Shown: positions 28,138 to 37,780 of the stretch, piece after piece
How positions within the stretch are numbered: position 1 is the first letter of the stretch
How the letters are laid out: every line of letters starts with the position of its first letter
Source of the DNA: Pseudomonas fluorescens
GTDB lineage: Bacteria; Pseudomonadota; Gammaproteobacteria; Pseudomonadales; Pseudomonadaceae
Direction: 5' to 3'
Length of the DNA stretch: 64,000 nt
Assembly (NCBI RefSeq): GCF_902498065.1
Contig: NZ_CABVIR010000001.1
Span: 1,488,001-1,552,000 of the forward strand
The notes under the pieces: generated by a model
The model's input: the letters and a program-made list of their open reading frames with translations, nothing else
Databases searched by the model: none
What the model was told of the DNA's origin: nothing
Program-made: the position numbers and the translations under genes

Positions 28138-29019
28138 TTGTCTAAAGGTATCGCTCTCTCGGTTTCGGCCTCGGTGCTGTTTGCCGTCATGTATTACTAC
28201 ACCTCACTGCTCACTCCGTTGAGCGGCGTGGAAATTTTCGGCTGGCGAATGCTGCTGACAGTGCCGTGCATGACCGTGTTCATGGTGGTGTCCGGCGAAT
28301 GGAAGCGCGTGGTCGAGCTCGTTCGGCGAGCCATTGCCCAGCCGAAACTGATCGCCGGCCTGATCGCTTCTTCGGCCTTGCTCGGCGTGCAACTCTGGCT
28401 GTTCATGTGGGCGCCGCTCAACGGCTACAGCCTCGATGTGTCGCTGGGCTATTTCCTGTTGCCACTGACCATGGTCCTGACCGGACGGCTCGCCTATGGT
28501 GAGCGCCTCTCCTACCTGCAAAAAATTGCGGTGTTTTTCGCCTGCCTCGGGGTGATCAATGAGGTGTATCAGGTCGGCGGTTTTTCCTGGGCAACCTTGC
28601 TGGTGTGCATCGGCTATCCAACGTATTTCATCCTGCGCAAGCGTCTGGCGGCGGACAACCTCGGCGGTTTGTGGCTGGACATGGCGTTGACGCTGCCGGT
28701 GGCCTTCTGGTTCGTACAGACCGGCGAGCAAGGGTTCAATGTGTTTGATCAGCATCCGTGGTTGTCGCTGTTGATCCCGATGCTTGGCGTGATCAGTGCG
28801 TCGGCGCTGGTGATCTACATCATCGCCAGCCGACTGTTGCCGTTCAGCCTGTTCGGGCTGTTGAGCTACGTCGAGCCGGTGCTGTTGCTTGGCGTGGCGT
28901 TGCTGCTCGGGGAAAGCATCAAGCCCGGAGAATGGCTGACCTACATTCCGATCTGGATGGCGGTGCTGGTGCTGGTGTTCGAAGGGTTCAAGCACCTGAT
29001 GCGACAGCGCAGGCCTTAA
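28138..29019 (+). CDS. rarD: RarD-type EamA permease
   Basis: A 293-aa membrane protein with ten predicted helices. It matches the RarD branch of the EamA/DMT superfamily by SKGIALSVSASVLFAVMYYYTSLLTPL at the start and by SLDVSLGYFLLPLTMVLTGR and YVEPVLLLGVALLLGE later on. RarD was named from chloramphenicol sensitivity; its substrate is unknown. The start chosen is TTG 28138, with GAGG just upstream, because residues before it do not look like RarD and the resulting length is usual for the family. An in-frame ATG at 28012 lies inside the REPIN and is rejected. Confidence 0.87.
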   Translation: MSKGIALSVSASVLFAVMYYYTSLLTPLSGVEIFGWRMLLTVPCMTVFMVVSGEWKRVVELVRRAIAQPKLIAGLIASSALLGVQLWLFMWAPLNGYSLDVSLGYFLLPLTMVLTGRLAYGERLSYLQKIAVFFACLGVINEVYQVGGFSWATLLVCIGYPTYFILRKRLAADNLGGLWLDMALTLPVAFWFVQTGEQGFNVFDQHPWLSLLIPMLGVISASALVIYIIASRLLPFSLFGLLSYVEPVLLLGVALLLGESIKPGEWLTYIPIWMAVLVLVFEGFKHLMRQRRP

Positions 29020-29034
29020 ACACATACCAAACAA

Positions 29035-29126
29035 ATGTGGGAGCGAGCCTGCTCGCGATAAGAGCCTGACATTCAACCTCTCGGTTGACTGACCTGGCGC
29101 CATCGCGAGCAGGCTCGCTCCCACAG
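29035..29126. repeat. REPIN (two inverted REP cores)
   Basis: Inverted GTGGGAGCGAGCCTGCTCGC cores flank a ~50-base spacer between the convergent rarD and hppD genes. Confidence 0.9.
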
Positions 29127-29145
29127 TTTTTACGGCGGTGGTGGT

Positions 29146-30222
29146 TTAGTCGGTGGACAACACGCCACGACGAACCTGATCGCGTTCGATCGATTCGAAC
29201 AGCGCCTTGAAGTTGCCTTCACCGAACCCGTCGTCGCCTTTACGCTGGATGAACTCGAAGAACACCGGGCCCATCAGGGTTTCCGAGAAGATCTGCAACA
29301 GCAGACGCTTGTCGCCCGACTCGGACGAACCGTCCAGCAGAATGCCTCGCGCTTGCAGTTGGTCAACCGGCTCGCCGTGGTTTGGCAGACGGCCTTCGAG
29401 CATTTCGTAGTAAGTGTCCGGTGGAGGGGTCATGAAGCGCATGCCGATGCTTTTCAGGTGATCCCAGGTTTTCACCAGGTCGTCGGCCAGGAAGGCCACG
29501 TGCTGGATGCCCTCGCCGTTGAACTGCATCAGGAACTCTTCGATCTGCCCGGCGCCCTTGGAGGACTCTTCGTTCAGCGGGATGCGGATCATGCCGTCCG
29601 GCGCGGTCATCGCCTTGGAGGTCAGACCGGTGTATTCGCCCTTGATGTCGAAGTAGCGGATTTCACGGAAGTTGAACAACTTCTCGTAGAAGTTCGCCCA
29701 GTACGCCATGCGGCCGCGATACACGTTGTGAGTCAGGTGGTCGATGATCTTCAGGCCGGCGCCAACCGGGTTGCGGTCAACGCCTTCGATGAACACGAAA
29801 TCGATGTCGTAGATCGAACTGCCTTCACCGAAACGGTCGATCAGGTACAGCGGCGCGCCGCCGATGCCTTTGATCGCCGGCAGGTGCAGCTCCATCGGGC
29901 CGGTTTCGATGTGGATCGGTTGCGCACCGAGTTCCAGCGCACGCTTGTAGGCCTTTTGCGAATCCTTGACGCGGAATGCCATGCCGCACACCGACGGGCC
30001 GTGCTCGGCCGCGAAGTACGAAGCGACGCTGTTGGGTTCGTTGTTGAGGATCAGGTTGATCGCGCCCTGGCGATACAGGTGCACGTCTTTGGAACGGTGG
30101 GTCGCGACTTTGGTGAAGCCCATGATCTTAAAGATCGGCTCCAGCGTGTTCGGGGTTGGCGATGCGAACTCAATGAATTCAAAGCCCATCAGGCCCATCG
30201 GGTTTTCGTATAAATCTGCCAT
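29146..30222 (-). CDS. hppD: 4-hydroxyphenylpyruvate dioxygenase
   Basis: A 358-aa Fe(II) enzyme that turns 4-hydroxyphenylpyruvate and O2 into homogentisate, the second step of tyrosine breakdown. It starts with [20 protein letters not shown] and has two vicinal-oxygen-chelate halves. The iron ligands are His162 ([10 protein letters not shown]), His241 (GIQHVAF) and Glu323 (FFEFIQRKG), one position later than the numbering usually quoted for P. fluorescens HPPD. Length matches the bacterial enzyme. It seems monocistronic; its start is preceded by a 250-base gap with no other gene. No homogentisate pathway genes are seen in the window. Confidence 0.97.
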   Translation of the reverse strand: MADLYENPMGLMGFEFIEFASPTPNTLEPIFKIMGFTKVATHRSKDVHLYRQGAINLILNNEPNSVASYFAAEHGPSVCGMAFRVKDSQKAYKRALELGAQPIHIETGPMELHLPAIKGIGGAPLYLIDRFGEGSSIYDIDFVFIEGVDRNPVGAGLKIIDHLTHNVYRGRMAYWANFYEKLFNFREIRYFDIKGEYTGLTSKAMTAPDGMIRIPLNEESSKGAGQIEEFLMQFNGEGIQHVAFLADDLVKTWDHLKSIGMRFMTPPPDTYYEMLEGRLPNHGEPVDQLQARGILLDGSSESGDKRLLLQIFSETLMGPVFFEFIQRKGDDGFGEGNFKALFESIERDQVRRGVLSTD

Positions 30223-30474
30223 GGTCGGCGCCTCATCATTTTCTGGTCAATTAACGAATCGTTAGTTGCTGGCAATGCTGAGACCGACGGGTGGCGCGCA
30301 GGAGATGCCCCGCACGCTGCGGGCGAGGAAATCACCGTAGATCAATTGAAACCCAAAACTCTTCATTGTCGACCCAAGGCTGTTACGGGCGAGGCTTCTG
30401 CTGCCAGAAGACATTTATTCTTATATGCGTAACCGGATTCTACACAGCGTAAATCGGTTTGTCCGCCTTCTGTA

Positions 30475-31419
30475 TCAAATCCCCTTTTTCCCTGCTCGCG
30501 CAAGGGGTTTGTTGCAGAGGAAAATCCCCGCCAGAATCAGCCCGCCGCCCAGGCACATCGTCAGCGTCAACTGCTCGCCGAGCAGCAACGCACCGAGGAT
30601 CACAGCGGTCAGCGGATTCAAGGCGATGAACACCCCGGAGCGTGTCGCGCCGATTGTGCGCAGACCGTCGTAATAGCCGATGTACGCCAGCGCCGAGCCC
30701 AACACGCCCAGATAGATCAGGCTCAACCATTGCGCCGAGCCGAGGCCGACCAGCGCCGCGACACTCACCTCTCCCCTGACGGCACTGACCACCCAGAGCA
30801 TCACCGTGCCGAGCAAAATCGAATACGTCACCGTTTGCACCGGCCCCAGGGTTTGATTCAGGTCTTTTGAGAACAGTGAATAGATGCCCCAACCGAGCAC
30901 GCAGCCAAAGATCAATAAGTCGCCGATCCAGGCATCAGCCTGACCGGCCATCAACTGTGGATGACGACTGACAATCACCAGGCTCGCCCCGGCAATACAG
31001 ATCGCGATGCCGATGACTTTCGCTCGACTCATGCGCTCTTTGAACAGCAACCACGAGGCCAGCCCGATCACGGCAGGGTTCAGCGCGACGATCAATGACG
31101 CCCGCGAAGCATTGATGTAATGCAGGCCATAGAAGAAGCACAGGTTGTAGAAAAAAATCCCGAAGAAACCCAACAGCGTCAGTTGTAACCATTGCCGGGA
31201 GCTGGGTCGGGCCAATGGAATGCGCGCCAGCAGTAAAAACAGCAGCAGCGCCACGCTGGCCAGCAAAAACCGCAGGCTCGCGGCGAACAACGGACTGAGG
31301 CTGTCCGCCAGAAATCGCCCGGCGACGAAGGTGCCGCCCCAAATCATGGTGACCGCCGCGAGTTTGAAATAAACCGCGACATAGGAAGGCCCCGACAGGT
31401 TTTGCTCATATGCAGTCAT
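30475..31419 (-). CDS. EamA/DMT-family exporter
   Basis: A 314-aa inner-membrane protein with ten predicted helices in two EamA repeats (AAVTMIWGGTFVAGRFLADS at the start; VLGWGIYSLFSKDLN opening the second half; GATRSGVFIALNPLTAVILGALLLGE near the end). Members usually export amino acids or other small metabolites. ATG 31419 has GGAG 4 bases upstream and is preferred over ATG 31458. Divergent from the LysR regulator at 31498 with a 78-base gap, the usual layout for a LysR-controlled target. Confidence 0.9.
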   Translation of the reverse strand: MTAYEQNLSGPSYVAVYFKLAAVTMIWGGTFVAGRFLADSLSPLFAASLRFLLASVALLLFLLLARIPLARPSSRQWLQLTLLGFFGIFFYNLCFFYGLHYINASRASLIVALNPAVIGLASWLLFKERMSRAKVIGIAICIAGASLVIVSRHPQLMAGQADAWIGDLLIFGCVLGWGIYSLFSKDLNQTLGPVQTVTYSILLGTVMLWVVSAVRGEVSVAALVGLGSAQWLSLIYLGVLGSALAYIGYYDGLRTIGATRSGVFIALNPLTAVILGALLLGEQLTLTMCLGGGLILAGIFLCNKPLARAGKKGI

Positions 31420-31497
31420 AAGTCTCCAGAACGACCAATCGATTTGATGGGGTATCATTCCGTTAATACTTGATCATCGTAAAATGAGTAAAAACTC

Positions 31498-32370
31498 ATG
31501 ACCCTTACTCAACTGGAGATCTTCTCGCTCGTCGCCGAGCTGCACGGCTTTACGGCGGCGGCCAATCGTCTGGGTATTTCTCAATCCGCGGTGTCCCACG
31601 CCCTCAAGTCGCTGGAACAGGAATTGGGCGTCGAGCTGCTACGCCGGCATCAGTCTCAGGTCGAACTCAGCGACATCGGCCAACAGCTGTTACTGCGCGC
31701 CCGGGCAATGCTCGGGTTGGCCAACACTTTGCGCCAGGAAGCGGCAGATGCTCGGGGCATGAAACGCGGCACATTGCGCATCGGCTCGTTCGGCCCGACC
31801 TCGTCGATCAAGTTGTTGCCGACGATCCTGCAGCACTACCGCGCCGCTCACCCCGGCATCGAGGTGCACATTGATGAAGGCCCCGACCGGCAGGTGATCC
31901 AGTGGCTGGAAGAGCGGCGCATCGACATCGGCTTCGTGGTGTTGCCTGAAGAACGCTTCGATACCGTTGCGCTGTTTGAAGACCAGATGGTCGCTTTGCT
32001 GCCCGCCAATCATCCGCTGGCGGCTCGCGCCAGCCTGACCCTGAGCGATTTGTGTCACGACCCTTTCGTGCTGACCGAAGCCGGCTCTTCGGAGCTGGTT
32101 TCCCGCCTGTTCAGTGCCGCGCGGTTGACGCCCAACATCCGTTATCGCTGCTCGCAGCTACTCAGCACACTGGATACCGTTGGCCGGGGCGATGCCTTGA
32201 CCGTGGTCGCCGAAGGCTCGTTGCCCGCGTATCACGACGACCGTTACCTGAAAAAACCTCTGTCGCCGGCGATCGCACGCCAGGTCGGTCTGGCCGTACT
32301 CGATCAACGCCAGAGTTCACCAGCGGCACTGGCCTTTATCAAACTGGCCGCAAATTTGGCCTACCGATGA
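31498..32370 (+). CDS. LysR-family transcriptional regulator
   Basis: A 290-aa LysR regulator: winged helix-turn-helix in residues 1-60 (FTAAANRLGISQSAVSHALKSLEQELGVELLRR) followed by a periplasmic-binding-like effector domain (LRIGSFGPTSSIKLLPTIL onward). Divergent from the EamA exporter gene at 31419, which it probably regulates from the 78-base shared gap; LysR proteins usually bind there and also repress themselves. Effector unknown. Confidence 0.93.
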   Translation: MTLTQLEIFSLVAELHGFTAAANRLGISQSAVSHALKSLEQELGVELLRRHQSQVELSDIGQQLLLRARAMLGLANTLRQEAADARGMKRGTLRIGSFGPTSSIKLLPTILQHYRAAHPGIEVHIDEGPDRQVIQWLEERRIDIGFVVLPEERFDTVALFEDQMVALLPANHPLAARASLTLSDLCHDPFVLTEAGSSELVSRLFSAARLTPNIRYRCSQLLSTLDTVGRGDALTVVAEGSLPAYHDDRYLKKPLSPAIARQVGLAVLDQRQSSPAALAFIKLAANLAYR

Positions 32371-32485
32371 GCGGCATAAGCTACAAAGCCCAACTATCAT
32401 GGCTTCTGACCGAACTCTTTTGGGGAGGCTTGCCGTTGTCCTGCCTGCATTTGAGAGCCCTATTTCATCGCTACAGGTTTCGCAA

Positions 32486-34021
32486 ATGCCCCTGACTGTA
32501 AAAACCCGCCGCCAACGCGGCAAGCGGATTGTTGTCACTGTATTGAGTGGTTTGCTCCCGATGTTACTGGGGTTCGCCATTCTTTATATGCAGGCGGAAC
32601 GCGCGCTCAAGCACAGTACCGAGCAGACGGCCGAAGAAGCTGTTCGCCAGTTCGAGTTGATGCTCGACAACACCGCCCAGGCCGCACGCGAGTTGCTACC
32701 GCTGGCCGGGCAAAGTTGCATCGACGTCAACCTGGCGTTACGCGAGCAAGTGACTCGCCGCCCATTCGTGCGCTCGACCAATCTGGTGTGGGACAACACG
32801 ATTTATTGCAGTTCGCTGTTTGGGGATTATCACGAAAAAATCGATGCCGGGGATTACACCCAAGGACAGTTGTTGCTGATGAAAGGCAATCTGGTCACCC
32901 CCGATACCGCCTTACTGGTGTATCGGCTGGGCGAAGGAAAACAGGGCGCGTTAAGCACCCTGGACGGTTATCACCTGAGTAACGTGTTGCGCATGATCGG
33001 TGGCAAGACGGTGCTGTTACTGCAAGTCGGCTCCAGTTGGTTGTCCGCTGACGGTCAGTTCCACAACGACGCCCTGCTCGCTTTACCCGTCGCGCAGAGC
33101 ACGCTGACGTCCTCACGTTATGCGTTTAGCGTGGAGGCCGGTTTCCCCGAAGGAGAAACCTGGCGTTACATGAGTAGCGAATATCCTTCACTGTTCAGTC
33201 TGCTGATCTTTTTCGGCGTGGTTTCCGGCTTCATCGGCCATGTTTTGCAGAAGCGCTCGTCGTCGCCCAGTCATGAAATGCAACGAGCCCTGGAAGCGGC
33301 GGAATTCGTTCCGTATTTTCAACCCGTGGTTCATGGCGACAGCAAAAAGTGGTCGGGCGCCGAAGTCCTGATGCGCTGGAACCATCCCAAGGAAGGCCTG
33401 GTACGTCCGGATCTGTTCATCCCGTTTGCCGAACACTCCGGGTTGATCGTGCCGATGACCCGCTCGTTGATGCAGCAAACCGCCGCCCTCCTGGCGCCGC
33501 ATTCGGCGACATTCGATGCGCCATTTCACGTCGGCATCAACATCACCGCCAGCCACTGCAAGGACCTTGAACTGGTCGCCGATTGCCGAGAGTTCCTCGC
33601 CGCCTTCGCGCCCGGCGCCATCAGCCTGGTGCTGGAACTCACTGAGCGAGAGCTCATCGAACCCACCGCCATCACGCTTCAGCTGTTCGAGCAACTTCAT
33701 GAGCTCGGCGTGATGATCGCCATCGACGACTTCGGCACCGGTCATTCAAGCTTGGGTTATCTGCGCCAGTTCAATGTCGACTTCCTGAAAATCGACCAGA
33801 GCTTTGTCGCCATGATCGGCGCGGACGCCCTCTCCCGGCATATTCTGGATACCATCATCGAGCTCTCGGCCAAGCTCGATCTGGGCATTGTCGCCGAAGG
33901 CGTGGAAACCGAAGAGCAAAGTGATTACCTCACCGCCCATGGCGTGAACTTTCTGCAAGGCTATCTGTTCGGTCGGCCGATGTCCGGTGCAGACTTCATT
34001 AATGCATTAAGTCACCATTAA
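32486..34021 (+). CDS. Cyclic-di-GMP phosphodiesterase with CSS-motif sensor (CSS-EAL)
   Basis: A 511-aa membrane protein. Transmembrane helix 1 lies at about residues 19-37. A periplasmic CSS domain follows, with GQSCID and the NTIYCSS motif, whose cysteines in related enzymes form a redox-sensitive disulphide. Helix 2 is at about 232-252 (LFSLLIFFGVVSGFIGHVL), then an EAL domain. The catalytic set is present: GAEVLMRW (EVL in place of EAL), N in GINITAS, E in LELTERE, the DDFGTGHSS loop, K in FLKIDQSF, E in AEGVETEEQ and the LQGYLFGRP end. It should hydrolyse c-di-GMP in the cytoplasm. ATG 32486 was chosen because an upstream in-frame ATG (32399) adds residues unlike a membrane anchor. Confidence 0.92.
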   Translation: MPLTVKTRRQRGKRIVVTVLSGLLPMLLGFAILYMQAERALKHSTEQTAEEAVRQFELMLDNTAQAARELLPLAGQSCIDVNLALREQVTRRPFVRSTNLVWDNTIYCSSLFGDYHEKIDAGDYTQGQLLLMKGNLVTPDTALLVYRLGEGKQGALSTLDGYHLSNVLRMIGGKTVLLLQVGSSWLSADGQFHNDALLALPVAQSTLTSSRYAFSVEAGFPEGETWRYMSSEYPSLFSLLIFFGVVSGFIGHVLQKRSSSPSHEMQRALEAAEFVPYFQPVVHGDSKKWSGAEVLMRWNHPKEGLVRPDLFIPFAEHSGLIVPMTRSLMQQTAALLAPHSATFDAPFHVGINITASHCKDLELVADCREFLAAFAPGAISLVLELTERELIEPTAITLQLFEQLHELGVMIAIDDFGTGHSSLGYLRQFNVDFLKIDQSFVAMIGADALSRHILDTIIELSAKLDLGIVAEGVETEEQSDYLTAHGVNFLQGYLFGRPMSGADFINALSHH

Positions 34022-34253
34022 CTTACGGCATTAAGCGACGGGCAACAGGGCTGCGCACCAAATTGAATCAAAAGACTACTCTCGTTACATGAAGAAAAAG
34101 TCAGGATTTACTCTTTGCCCATTAACTACTACAATTTTTCGTGCCTGCGCTGAATTAGCAGGTGAGCCATTATCACCGAGTCGCTACAAGGCTCCTGGCT
34201 TATAGCTTTGTTTGCGGTTGGTATCAGCCAAACACACTATTGGAGTAAAGATA

Positions 34254-34619
34254 TTGTCCAGACTCGCTGAATTTCGTGCAGCTGAAAAGGCCCTTCAAGA
34301 GCAGCTCAAGCAGCTGGAATCCCTGAAGAACGATGCCGGGCTCAAGAAAGAAATCGAATTCGAAGAAAAGCTCCAGGGGCTGATGAAAACCTACGGCAAG
34401 AGCCTGCGCGACATCATCGCCATTCTCGATCCGAACCCGGCAAAATCCGGCCTGCAACAGAGCGCCGCGCCTAAAACCCGCCGCGCTCGCGTGGTCAAGG
34501 TTTATCAGAATCCGCACACCGGCGAACTGATTGAAACCAAGGGCGGCAATCACCGCGGCCTGAAAGCCTGGAAGGAACAATACGGCGCTTCCACCGTTGA
34601 CTCCTGGCTGCGCGGCTAA
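34254..34619 (+). CDS. mvaU: MvaT/MvaU-family H-NS-like xenogeneic silencer
   Basis: A 121-aa nucleoid protein. The N-terminal coiled coil for oligomerisation begins MSRLAEFRAAEKALQEQLKQL, which is MvaU-like. The C-terminal AT-hook-like DNA-binding domain carries KTRRARVVKVYQNPHTGELIETKGGNHRGLKAWKEQYG. In Pseudomonas these proteins bind AT-rich DNA and silence acquired genes, so the accessory locus in the first 20 kb is a possible target (inference). Start is TTG 34254 with GGAG 8 bases upstream; no ATG fits the family start. A strong terminator follows at 34641. Confidence 0.93.
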   Translation: MSRLAEFRAAEKALQEQLKQLESLKNDAGLKKEIEFEEKLQGLMKTYGKSLRDIIAILDPNPAKSGLQQSAAPKTRRARVVKVYQNPHTGELIETKGGNHRGLKAWKEQYGASTVDSWLRG

Positions 34620-34640
34620 TCACTCGCGGTGAAAAAAAAA

Positions 34641-34664
34641 GCCCTGCAATTGCAGGGCTTTTTC
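34641..34664 (+). terminator. Rho-independent terminator of mvaU
   Basis: Perfect stem GCCCTGCA-AT-TGCAGGGC followed by a T-run, 21 bases after the mvaU stop; preceded by an A-run so it may act in both directions. Confidence 0.93.
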
Positions 34665-34785
34665 ATGGATACCCTCTAAATGCAACGATTTGAATCGATC
34701 CACTCGCTACTTGCCAAATAACTTTGTGCTTAATCCGTTTAGGTATCTAAAGATTACGGGCCGAGCTGGAGATTTTTGGCGTCAA

Positions 34786-35310
34786 TTAAAGTTTCAAGCT
34801 GTTGCGAGCACGCTCTATTTCCTCCTGACTGGCCTTATAAGCCTCCGCCTGCCCTGCGTACGAAAGAACATAAGCCTTATCGGCATCCACCGCCGCGACC
34901 AATGTTTGCGAGAGCACATGCCGCCCGTTCTGCGTAATCGTGCAGGTCGTTTCCAGTGCCGCCAAGCGGCTCAACGTTGCCGGATGGATTTTGTTGCACA
35001 CGCTTTGATAGCCGCCCTGAAAGAAGTCCTTCTGCACGGCCTTGCGCATCTCCAGCAACACGCCTTGCAAATTGACCTGATGACCGCTTTCCACTGGCGT
35101 CATGGTCAACTCCATGACCATCAACGGTGCACCGCCTTGATCGTTTTTCACCGCGCGCTGCCGGGACACCTGAGGCGCGGCCTGATCTGGCGGGGTCGAT
35201 TCAACGACCCAACCATCCGGCCAGGTCACGACCGGCGCATCAGCATGAGCACCTGCAACACCTGACAGCCAGAAAATCAGAACGAACAGCGTTTTACAGG
35301 ATCGGATCAT
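34786..35310 (-). CDS. Exported DUF4946-like protein
   Basis: A 174-aa protein with a signal peptide (MIRSCKTLFVLIFWLSGVAGAHA). The mature start PVVTWPDGWVVE and the later VCNKIHPATLSRL and GQAEAYKASQEEIERARNSLKL resemble the DUF4946 family seen in Pseudomonas. Two cysteines (VCNK, TTCT) could form a disulphide. Role unknown. ATG 35310 is chosen over an upstream in-frame GTG at 35322. It is the only gene in this gap and is convergent with mvaU. Confidence 0.8.
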   Translation of the reverse strand: MIRSCKTLFVLIFWLSGVAGAHADAPVVTWPDGWVVESTPPDQAAPQVSRQRAVKNDQGGAPLMVMELTMTPVESGHQVNLQGVLLEMRKAVQKDFFQGGYQSVCNKIHPATLSRLAALETTCTITQNGRHVLSQTLVAAVDADKAYVLSYAGQAEAYKASQEEIERARNSLKL

Positions 35311-35455
35311 TGCAATGAACACTCACGGATTGAGCGATAAAGTCTGAGCCTCGCCCGTCTGTCAGGCAATAGCTGACGGTTCGGGTTTGGTGATGCCTGC
35401 GCCCTTGCGTATCATTGGCGCCATTCGTTAGCCCCACTTATTTTCCGGAGGGCCC

Positions 35456-35977
35456 ATGAGCCTGCACGAATTGAACACCTTCCCAGGCGTCACCGCCCAA
35501 CCTGACACCGCGACGCAGAACTTCGTCTTCAACCACACGATGCTGCGGGTCAAGGACATCACCAAGTCCCTGGATTTCTACACGCGGGTCCTGGGTTTCT
35601 CGCTGGTGGAAAAACGCGACTTCCCGGAAGCCGAGTTCAGCCTGTATTTCCTGGCGCTGGTCGATAAAAACCAGATCCCGGCCGATGCCGCAGCCCGCAC
35701 TGAATGGATGAAATCGATCCCCGGCATCCTCGAGCTGACCCACAACCACGGCACCGAAAACGATGCGGATTTCGCTTACCACAACGGCAACACCGACCCG
35801 CGCGGTTTCGGCCACATCTGCATCTCGGTGCCCGACATCGTCGCTGCGTGCGAACGCTTCGAAGCGCTGGGCTGCGATTTCCAGAAGCGCCTGAACGACG
35901 GCCGCATGAAGAGCCTGGCGTTCATCAAGGACCCGGATGCTTACTGGGTCGAGATCATTCAGCCAGCCCCGCTCTGA
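35456..35977 (+). CDS. gloA: Lactoylglutathione lyase (glyoxalase I)
   Basis: A 173-aa enzyme that converts the methylglyoxal-glutathione adduct to S-lactoylglutathione. Metal ligands are His27 (FNHTMLRV), Glu93 (ILELTHNHG), His120 (GFGHICIS) and Glu166 (YWVEII). The loop between residues 60-90 makes it the longer, probably Zn-type form found in Pseudomonas and eukaryotes (family knowledge). ATG 35456 has a GGAGG site. Monocistronic, convergent with ahpF. Confidence 0.96.
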   Translation: MSLHELNTFPGVTAQPDTATQNFVFNHTMLRVKDITKSLDFYTRVLGFSLVEKRDFPEAEFSLYFLALVDKNQIPADAAARTEWMKSIPGILELTHNHGTENDADFAYHNGNTDPRGFGHICISVPDIVAACERFEALGCDFQKRLNDGRMKSLAFIKDPDAYWVEIIQPAPL

Positions 35978-35989
35978 AACACAACATCG

Positions 35990-36021
35990 TCCTGTAGGAG
36001 CCAGCAAGCCGGCTCCTACAG
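35990..36021. repeat. REP-like hairpin
   Basis: TCCTGTAGGAGCC...GGCTCCTACAG, a short inverted repeat of the GTAGGAGC type just after gloA. Confidence 0.75.
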
Positions 36022-36036
36022 AGATCTGCTGCGCAT

Positions 36037-36071
36037 ACAAAAAAACCCCATGATCACTCATGGGGTTTTGT
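36037..36071. terminator. Bidirectional terminator between gloA and ahpF
   Basis: AAAACCCCATGA-TCAC-TCATGGGGTTTT: a 12-base stem including the A/T arms, with A-run and T-run on opposite sides. It serves the convergent gloA and ahpF transcripts. Confidence 0.92.
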
Positions 36072-36089
36072 GTTTCAGCGTTGGTAAAA

Positions 36090-37655
36090 TCAGGCCGGGG
36101 CCGAGGTCCGGATCAGGTGATCGAAGGCACTCAGGGAAGCCTTGGCGCCCTCGCCTACCGCAATCACGATCTGCTTGTACGGCACAGTCGTCACGTCACC
36201 GGCAGCGAACACGCCCGGCATCGAAGTTTCACCACGCGCATCGACAATAATCTCGCCACGCGGCGACAACTCGATGGTGCCTTTTAGCCAGTCGGTGTTC
36301 GGCAGCAGACCGATCTGCACGAAGATACCTTCAAGGTTCACCGTGTTGAACTCACCCGAATCGCGATCTTTATAGACCAGACCGGTCACCTTCTGGCCGT
36401 CGCCCTTCACTTCACTGGTCAGTGCGCTGGTGATGACATCGACGTTGGGCAGGCTGAACAACTTGCGTTGCAGCACCGCATCGGCGCGCAGCTTGCTATC
36501 AAATTCCAGCAGCGTGACGTGACTGACAATACCGGCCAGATCGATCGCCGCTTCAACGCCGGAGTTACCCCCGCCGATTACCGCTACGCGCTTGCCTTTG
36601 AACAGCGGGCCGTCACAGTGCGGGCAGAAACACACGCCTTTGGCTTTGTATTCCTGCTCGCCCGGCACACCCATTTCACGCCACCGCGCACCCGTTGCGA
36701 GGATCAGCGCTTTGGTCTTTAGGGTGGCGCCACTGTCGAAGCGAACCTCGTGCAACTCGCCGGGATTCTTCGCCGGGATCAGCGCGGTGGCCCGTTGCAG
36801 GTTCATGATATCCACGTCGTATTGCTTGACGTGTTCTTCGAGTGCGCTGGCCAGCTTCGGCCCTTCGGTCTCCTGCACGGAGATGAAGTTCTCGATGGCC
36901 ATGGTGTCCAGCACCTGCCCACCAAAACGTTCAGCCGCCACACCGGTGCGAATGCCTTTACGGGCCGCGTAGATCGCCGCCGAAGCACCGGCCGGACCAC
37001 CACCGACAACCAATACGTCAAAGGCTTCTTTGGCGCTGATTTTCTCGGCCTGGCGTTCAGCGCCGCTGGTGTCGATCTTGGCGAGGATTTCTTCCAGGCC
37101 CATGCGGCCCTGGCCGAAAATCTCGCCATTCAGGTAAATGCTTGGCACGGCCATGATCTTGCGATCATCGACTTCGGCCTGGAACAATGCGCCGTCGATG
37201 GCGACATGGCGGATGTTCGGGTTGAGCACGGCCATCAGATTCAGCGCCTGAACGACGTCCGGGCAGTTCTGGCAGGACAGCGAGAAATAAGTCTCGAAGC
37301 TGAACTGACCTTTGAGCGAACGGATCTGTTCGATCACTTCCGCGCTGGCTTTCGAGGGGTGGCCGCCGACTTGCAGCAAGGCCAGCACCAGCGAGGTGAA
37401 TTCGTGGCCCATCGGGATGCCGGCGAAACGCAGACTGATGTCGGCACCCGGGCGGTTGATCGAGAACGATGGCTTGCGTGCGTCGTCACCGTTATCGAGC
37501 AGGGTAATCTGACTGGAAAGACTGGCAACGTCTTTCAGCAGTTCGAGCATTTCCTGGGATTTCGCACCGTCGTCGAGGGATGCAACGATCTCGATCGGCT
37601 GGGTGACCCGTTCCAGGTACGATTTCAACTGGGCTTTAAGATTGGCGTCCAACAT
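36090..37655 (-). CDS. ahpF: Alkyl hydroperoxide reductase subunit F
   Basis: A 521-aa flavoprotein that passes electrons from NADH to AhpC. The N-terminal double thioredoxin-like domain carries SCQNC at residues 128-131. The FAD domain starts with [21 protein letters not shown], the second redox pair is CPHC (about 344-347), and the NAD-binding stretch is [19 protein letters not shown]. The C-terminal FAD motif is [17 protein letters not shown]. Full length. Lies 125 bases downstream of ahpC with a terminator between them, so it may be read through or have its own promoter. Confidence 0.97.
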   Translation of the reverse strand: MLDANLKAQLKSYLERVTQPIEIVASLDDGAKSQEMLELLKDVASLSSQITLLDNGDDARKPSFSINRPGADISLRFAGIPMGHEFTSLVLALLQVGGHPSKASAEVIEQIRSLKGQFSFETYFSLSCQNCPDVVQALNLMAVLNPNIRHVAIDGALFQAEVDDRKIMAVPSIYLNGEIFGQGRMGLEEILAKIDTSGAERQAEKISAKEAFDVLVVGGGPAGASAAIYAARKGIRTGVAAERFGGQVLDTMAIENFISVQETEGPKLASALEEHVKQYDVDIMNLQRATALIPAKNPGELHEVRFDSGATLKTKALILATGARWREMGVPGEQEYKAKGVCFCPHCDGPLFKGKRVAVIGGGNSGVEAAIDLAGIVSHVTLLEFDSKLRADAVLQRKLFSLPNVDVITSALTSEVKGDGQKVTGLVYKDRDSGEFNTVNLEGIFVQIGLLPNTDWLKGTIELSPRGEIIVDARGETSMPGVFAAGDVTTVPYKQIVIAVGEGAKASLSAFDHLIRTSAPA

Positions 37656-37685
37656 ACGGGCGATTTCCTTGATTTTCTTGAGGCG

Positions 37686-37719
37686 AAAAAAAGCCCGAGC
37701 GAATCTCGCCCGGGCTTTT
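37686..37719 (-). terminator. Terminator between ahpC and ahpF
   Basis: On the minus strand AGCCCGGGCGA...TCGCTCGGGCT followed by a T-run, downstream of ahpC. Probably attenuates transcription into ahpF. Confidence 0.88.
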
Positions 37720-37780
37720 CTATTGGGCGGTTGCAGCTTACTTAGGTGCGGAAACCCGCCCTGATGATGCTTTCACAGAC

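Noticed and set aside
26748..29126. Regular repeats between genes as a CRISPR array
   Set aside because: Copies are inverted pairs separated by whole genes, which is REPIN structure; no short direct repeats with unique spacers and no cas genes.
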